A stretch of DNA of 33,565 nt from JAXMHQ01 sp046346665 (GTDB taxonomy: Bacteria; Verrucomicrobiota; Verrucomicrobiia; Limisphaerales; JAXMHQ01), in contig JAXMHQ010000044.1 in assembly GCA_046346665.1 (NCBI GenBank), positions 1-33,565 on the forward strand. Direction: 5' to 3'. The translations under genes were made by a program, and so were the position numbers. Below the pieces are notes generated by a model. It did not search any database. It was not told the origin of the DNA and was given only the letters and a program-made list of their open reading frames with translations. Positions 31,865 through 33,565 of this stretch are shown here, piece after piece; within the stretch, counting starts at the first letter, position 1, and each line of letters begins with the position of its first letter.

Positions 31865-33565
31865 ATGCGCTTTTGCCTTTTCCTGCTCGCCGCCCTGGGT
31901 TTGTTGCTGGCCGGATGCCACACCACGCCGCCGGAACCCGAACCGGTCAAGGATCCGCTGAAGGATTTCCAGGACAAGGCCGCCGCGTTCCACTCGGCCA
32001 TCACGGTTCCCGTTTTTGAATCCACCACCAACGAGATCGCCGCCACGGTGATCCGGACCATTCTCAACGGAAATGCCGCGCTGGATAAGATCGGCCGGCT
32101 GCGGCCGGACCAGGTGAATTTCACAAACACAGTCCTGGCGCTGGACAACCTGCAGTTCCAGATCGGGCTGGCGGCGAACCGGCTGTCGGTGATCAAGGAA
32201 ACGAGCACGCAGGAGGCGCTGCGGGATGCGGCGACGGAGGCGCTGAAGAAGCTGGAGGAATGGATGGTGGGGCTGGATTACCGGGAGGATGTTTACCGCG
32301 CGGTGAAGGCGTATGCGGACACGCACCCGGCGTTGCAGGGGGAGGACGCGCGGCTCCTGTCGGAGACGATGCGCGATTACCGCCGCGCGGGGCTGGAGCT
32401 GCCGAAGTCGCAGCGGGACGAGGTGGAACGGCTGCGCAAGAAGCTGGCGGGGTTGTGCACGGATTTCGAGAGCAACGTGACCCGGGCGAAATTGCCGGTG
32501 AAATTCACCGGGTCGGAACTGGCCGGGTTGCCGCAGGATTTCCTGGAACAGATCCGGACCGGCCCGGATGAATACACGGTGAACGCCAACATCACCTGGC
32601 AATACCTGACGGTGATGGAACAGGCCCGGAGCGAGGCGACGCGAAAGCGGCTCGAGTCGGAACACGACAACCTCGCGCGCGGACAGAACATCGCCCTGCT
32701 GGAACAGATCCTCGCCCTGCGGGACCAGATCGCGCTCCTTCTCGGCTACACCACCTATGCCGACTACGAGACCGAAGTGAAGATGGTCCACAACGCGGCC
32801 ACGGCAATAAACTTCCTGAAGTCGCTCCAAGCCGGTCTCCAGCCCAAGTTCGACGCCGAGCTGGAGGAATTCCGGAAACTGAAAGTGCAGGAAACCGGCG
32901 ATACCAACGCCCAGATCAACATCTGGGACTGGCGCTATTTCAGCAACGAACTCAAGAAACAGAAATACAACGTCGACACCGAGGCGTTGCGCGATTATTT
33001 CCCCTACGAATCCGTGCTGCAGGGTATGTTCGCGATTTACCAGCGGATTTTCGGGATCACCTTCACACGGCTGGAACCGCCGTTCAAATGGATCGGCGAC
33101 CTGCAACTCTACGCGGTGTCCGACGCCGAGACCGGCGAGCCGCTCGGGTTGTTCTACCTCGACATGTTCCCGCGCCCCGGCAAATACAATCACTTCGCCC
33201 AGTTCGACATCATCCAGGGCAAACTGCTCCCCGACGGCATTTACCAGCGGCCGACCGTGGGTTTGATCTGCAATTTCCCGGCGCCCACCAAGGATCATCC
33301 GTCGCTCATGCAGCACGAGGACGTCGTGACGCTGTTCCACGAGTTCGGCCACGCGATGCACTCCATCCTCACCCGGGCGCAATACGCGCGCTTCTCGGGC
33401 ACCAGCGTGCCGCGCGATTTCGTCGAGGCCCCCTCCCAGATGCTGGAAAACTGGGTGTGGGACAAAACCGTGCTCGACAGCTTCGCGGCGGATTACCGGG
33501 ATCCGACGAAAAAAATCCCCGCCGAAACGCTCGCGCAACTGAAGGCCTCCCGGCTCGCGACGGAG
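31865..33565 (+). CDS. M3-family metallopeptidase lipoprotein, C-terminus cut by window edge
   Basis: 567 residues are visible and the frame is still open at the edge. M3 enzymes (thimet oligopeptidase, oligopeptidase A) are zinc peptidases that cut short peptides. The N-terminus MRFCLFLLAALGLLLAGC is a lipoprotein signal with lipobox LAGC and lipidated Cys18, so this member is probably membrane-anchored outside the cytoplasm. A long helical N-terminal domain has ALRDYFPYESVLQGMFAIYQ near residues 380-400. The zinc motif HEFGH is at 492-496, and Glu521 lies 29 residues after the first His, the expected third ligand. RPTVGLICNFPAP and HPSLMQHEDVVTLFHEFGH match the family. The divergent oppDF genes suggest a peptide-use role. 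Confidence 0.93.
   Translation, partial: MRFCLFLLAALGLLLAGCHTTPPEPEPVKDPLKDFQDKAAAFHSAITVPVFESTTNEIAATVIRTILNGNAALDKIGRLRPDQVNFTNTVLALDNLQFQIGLAANRLSVIKETSTQEALRDAATEALKKLEEWMVGLDYREDVYRAVKAYADTHPALQGEDARLLSETMRDYRRAGLELPKSQRDEVERLRKKLAGLCTDFESNVTRAKLPVKFTGSELAGLPQDFLEQIRTGPDEYTVNANITWQYLTVMEQARSEATRKRLESEHDNLARGQNIALLEQILALRDQIALLLGYTTYADYETEVKMVHNAATAINFLKSLQAGLQPKFDAELEEFRKLKVQETGDTNAQINIWDWRYFSNELKKQKYNVDTEALRDYFPYESVLQGMFAIYQRIFGITFTRLEPPFKWIGDLQLYAVSDAETGEPLGLFYLDMFPRPGKYNHFAQFDIIQGKLLPDGIYQRPTVGLICNFPAPTKDHPSLMQHEDVVTLFHEFGHAMHSILTRAQYARFSGTSVPRDFVEAPSQMLENWVWDKTVLDSFAADYRDPTKKIPAETLAQLKASRLATE

Noticed and set aside
31850..33538. A 562-codon minus-strand frame
   Set aside because: It is the antisense of the M3 peptidase, whose HEFGH motif and lipoprotein signal are clear. 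The minus product shows only Arg/Gly/Val-rich low-complexity sequence.

Overview
The window is a GC-rich bacterial chromosome segment, most likely from the Verrucomicrobiota (Pedosphaera/Limisphaerales-like). This is an inference from several things: an H-X9-DG type II pseudopilin, a DHFR with an extra central segment, a short phosphatidylserine decarboxylase beside pssA, Thr-Asn-Ala-Pro low-complexity tails, weak or absent Shine-Dalgarno sequences, and many palindromic intergenic repeats. No rRNA, tRNA or CRISPR array was seen.

Layout, left to right. 1-389: broken transposase remnant with tandem and inverted repeats. 390-3474 (minus): murJ, a metallo-beta-lactamase-fold hydrolase and folA. 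3714-7908 (plus): a tightly packed run of glycyl-tRNA synthetase, a DUF2127 membrane protein, larB and larC. 7952-9013 (minus): DAHP synthase. 9064-10467 (plus): a conserved protein of unknown function. 10525-21845 (minus): an eight-gene unit. 21999-22736 (minus): rsmD and a 38-residue lipoprotein. 22800-23986 (plus): yqgE and a DUF457-type membrane protein. 23987-24529: a gene-free stretch rich in hairpins. 24530-28142 (minus): psd, pssA, a LysE-type exporter and an RhlE-like helicase. 28345-29613: a divergent pair, a pseudopilin and a small anchored protein. 29719-31694 (minus): oligopeptide ABC ATPases OppD and OppF. 31865-33565 (plus): an M3-family metallopeptidase lipoprotein cut by the window edge.

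The most interesting region is the eight-gene unit. In transcription order it encodes an ABC-2 permease with an EF-hand-like loop, an SPFH protein fused to a polytopic membrane module, an HflC-like protein, an HflK-like protein, a metal P1B-type ATPase with a His/Cys-rich N-terminus, an ABC ATPase with an Ala/Pro-rich tail, a second ABC-2 permease with a large soluble insert, and a membrane-anchored protein of unknown family. All are on one strand with gaps of 3 to 50 bases. Together they look like one inner-membrane assembly: an SPFH scaffold, a heterodimeric ABC exporter and a metal pump. I know of no described system with this exact composition.

The lar part supplies two of the three enzymes for the nickel-pincer cofactor of LarA-type racemases. 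larA and larE are not in the window. Psd and PssA make phosphatidylethanolamine. The OppDF and M3 peptidase genes together suggest peptide uptake and degradation. Short palindromic repeats lie between many genes, and some run into gene ends and provide stop codons or last residues.
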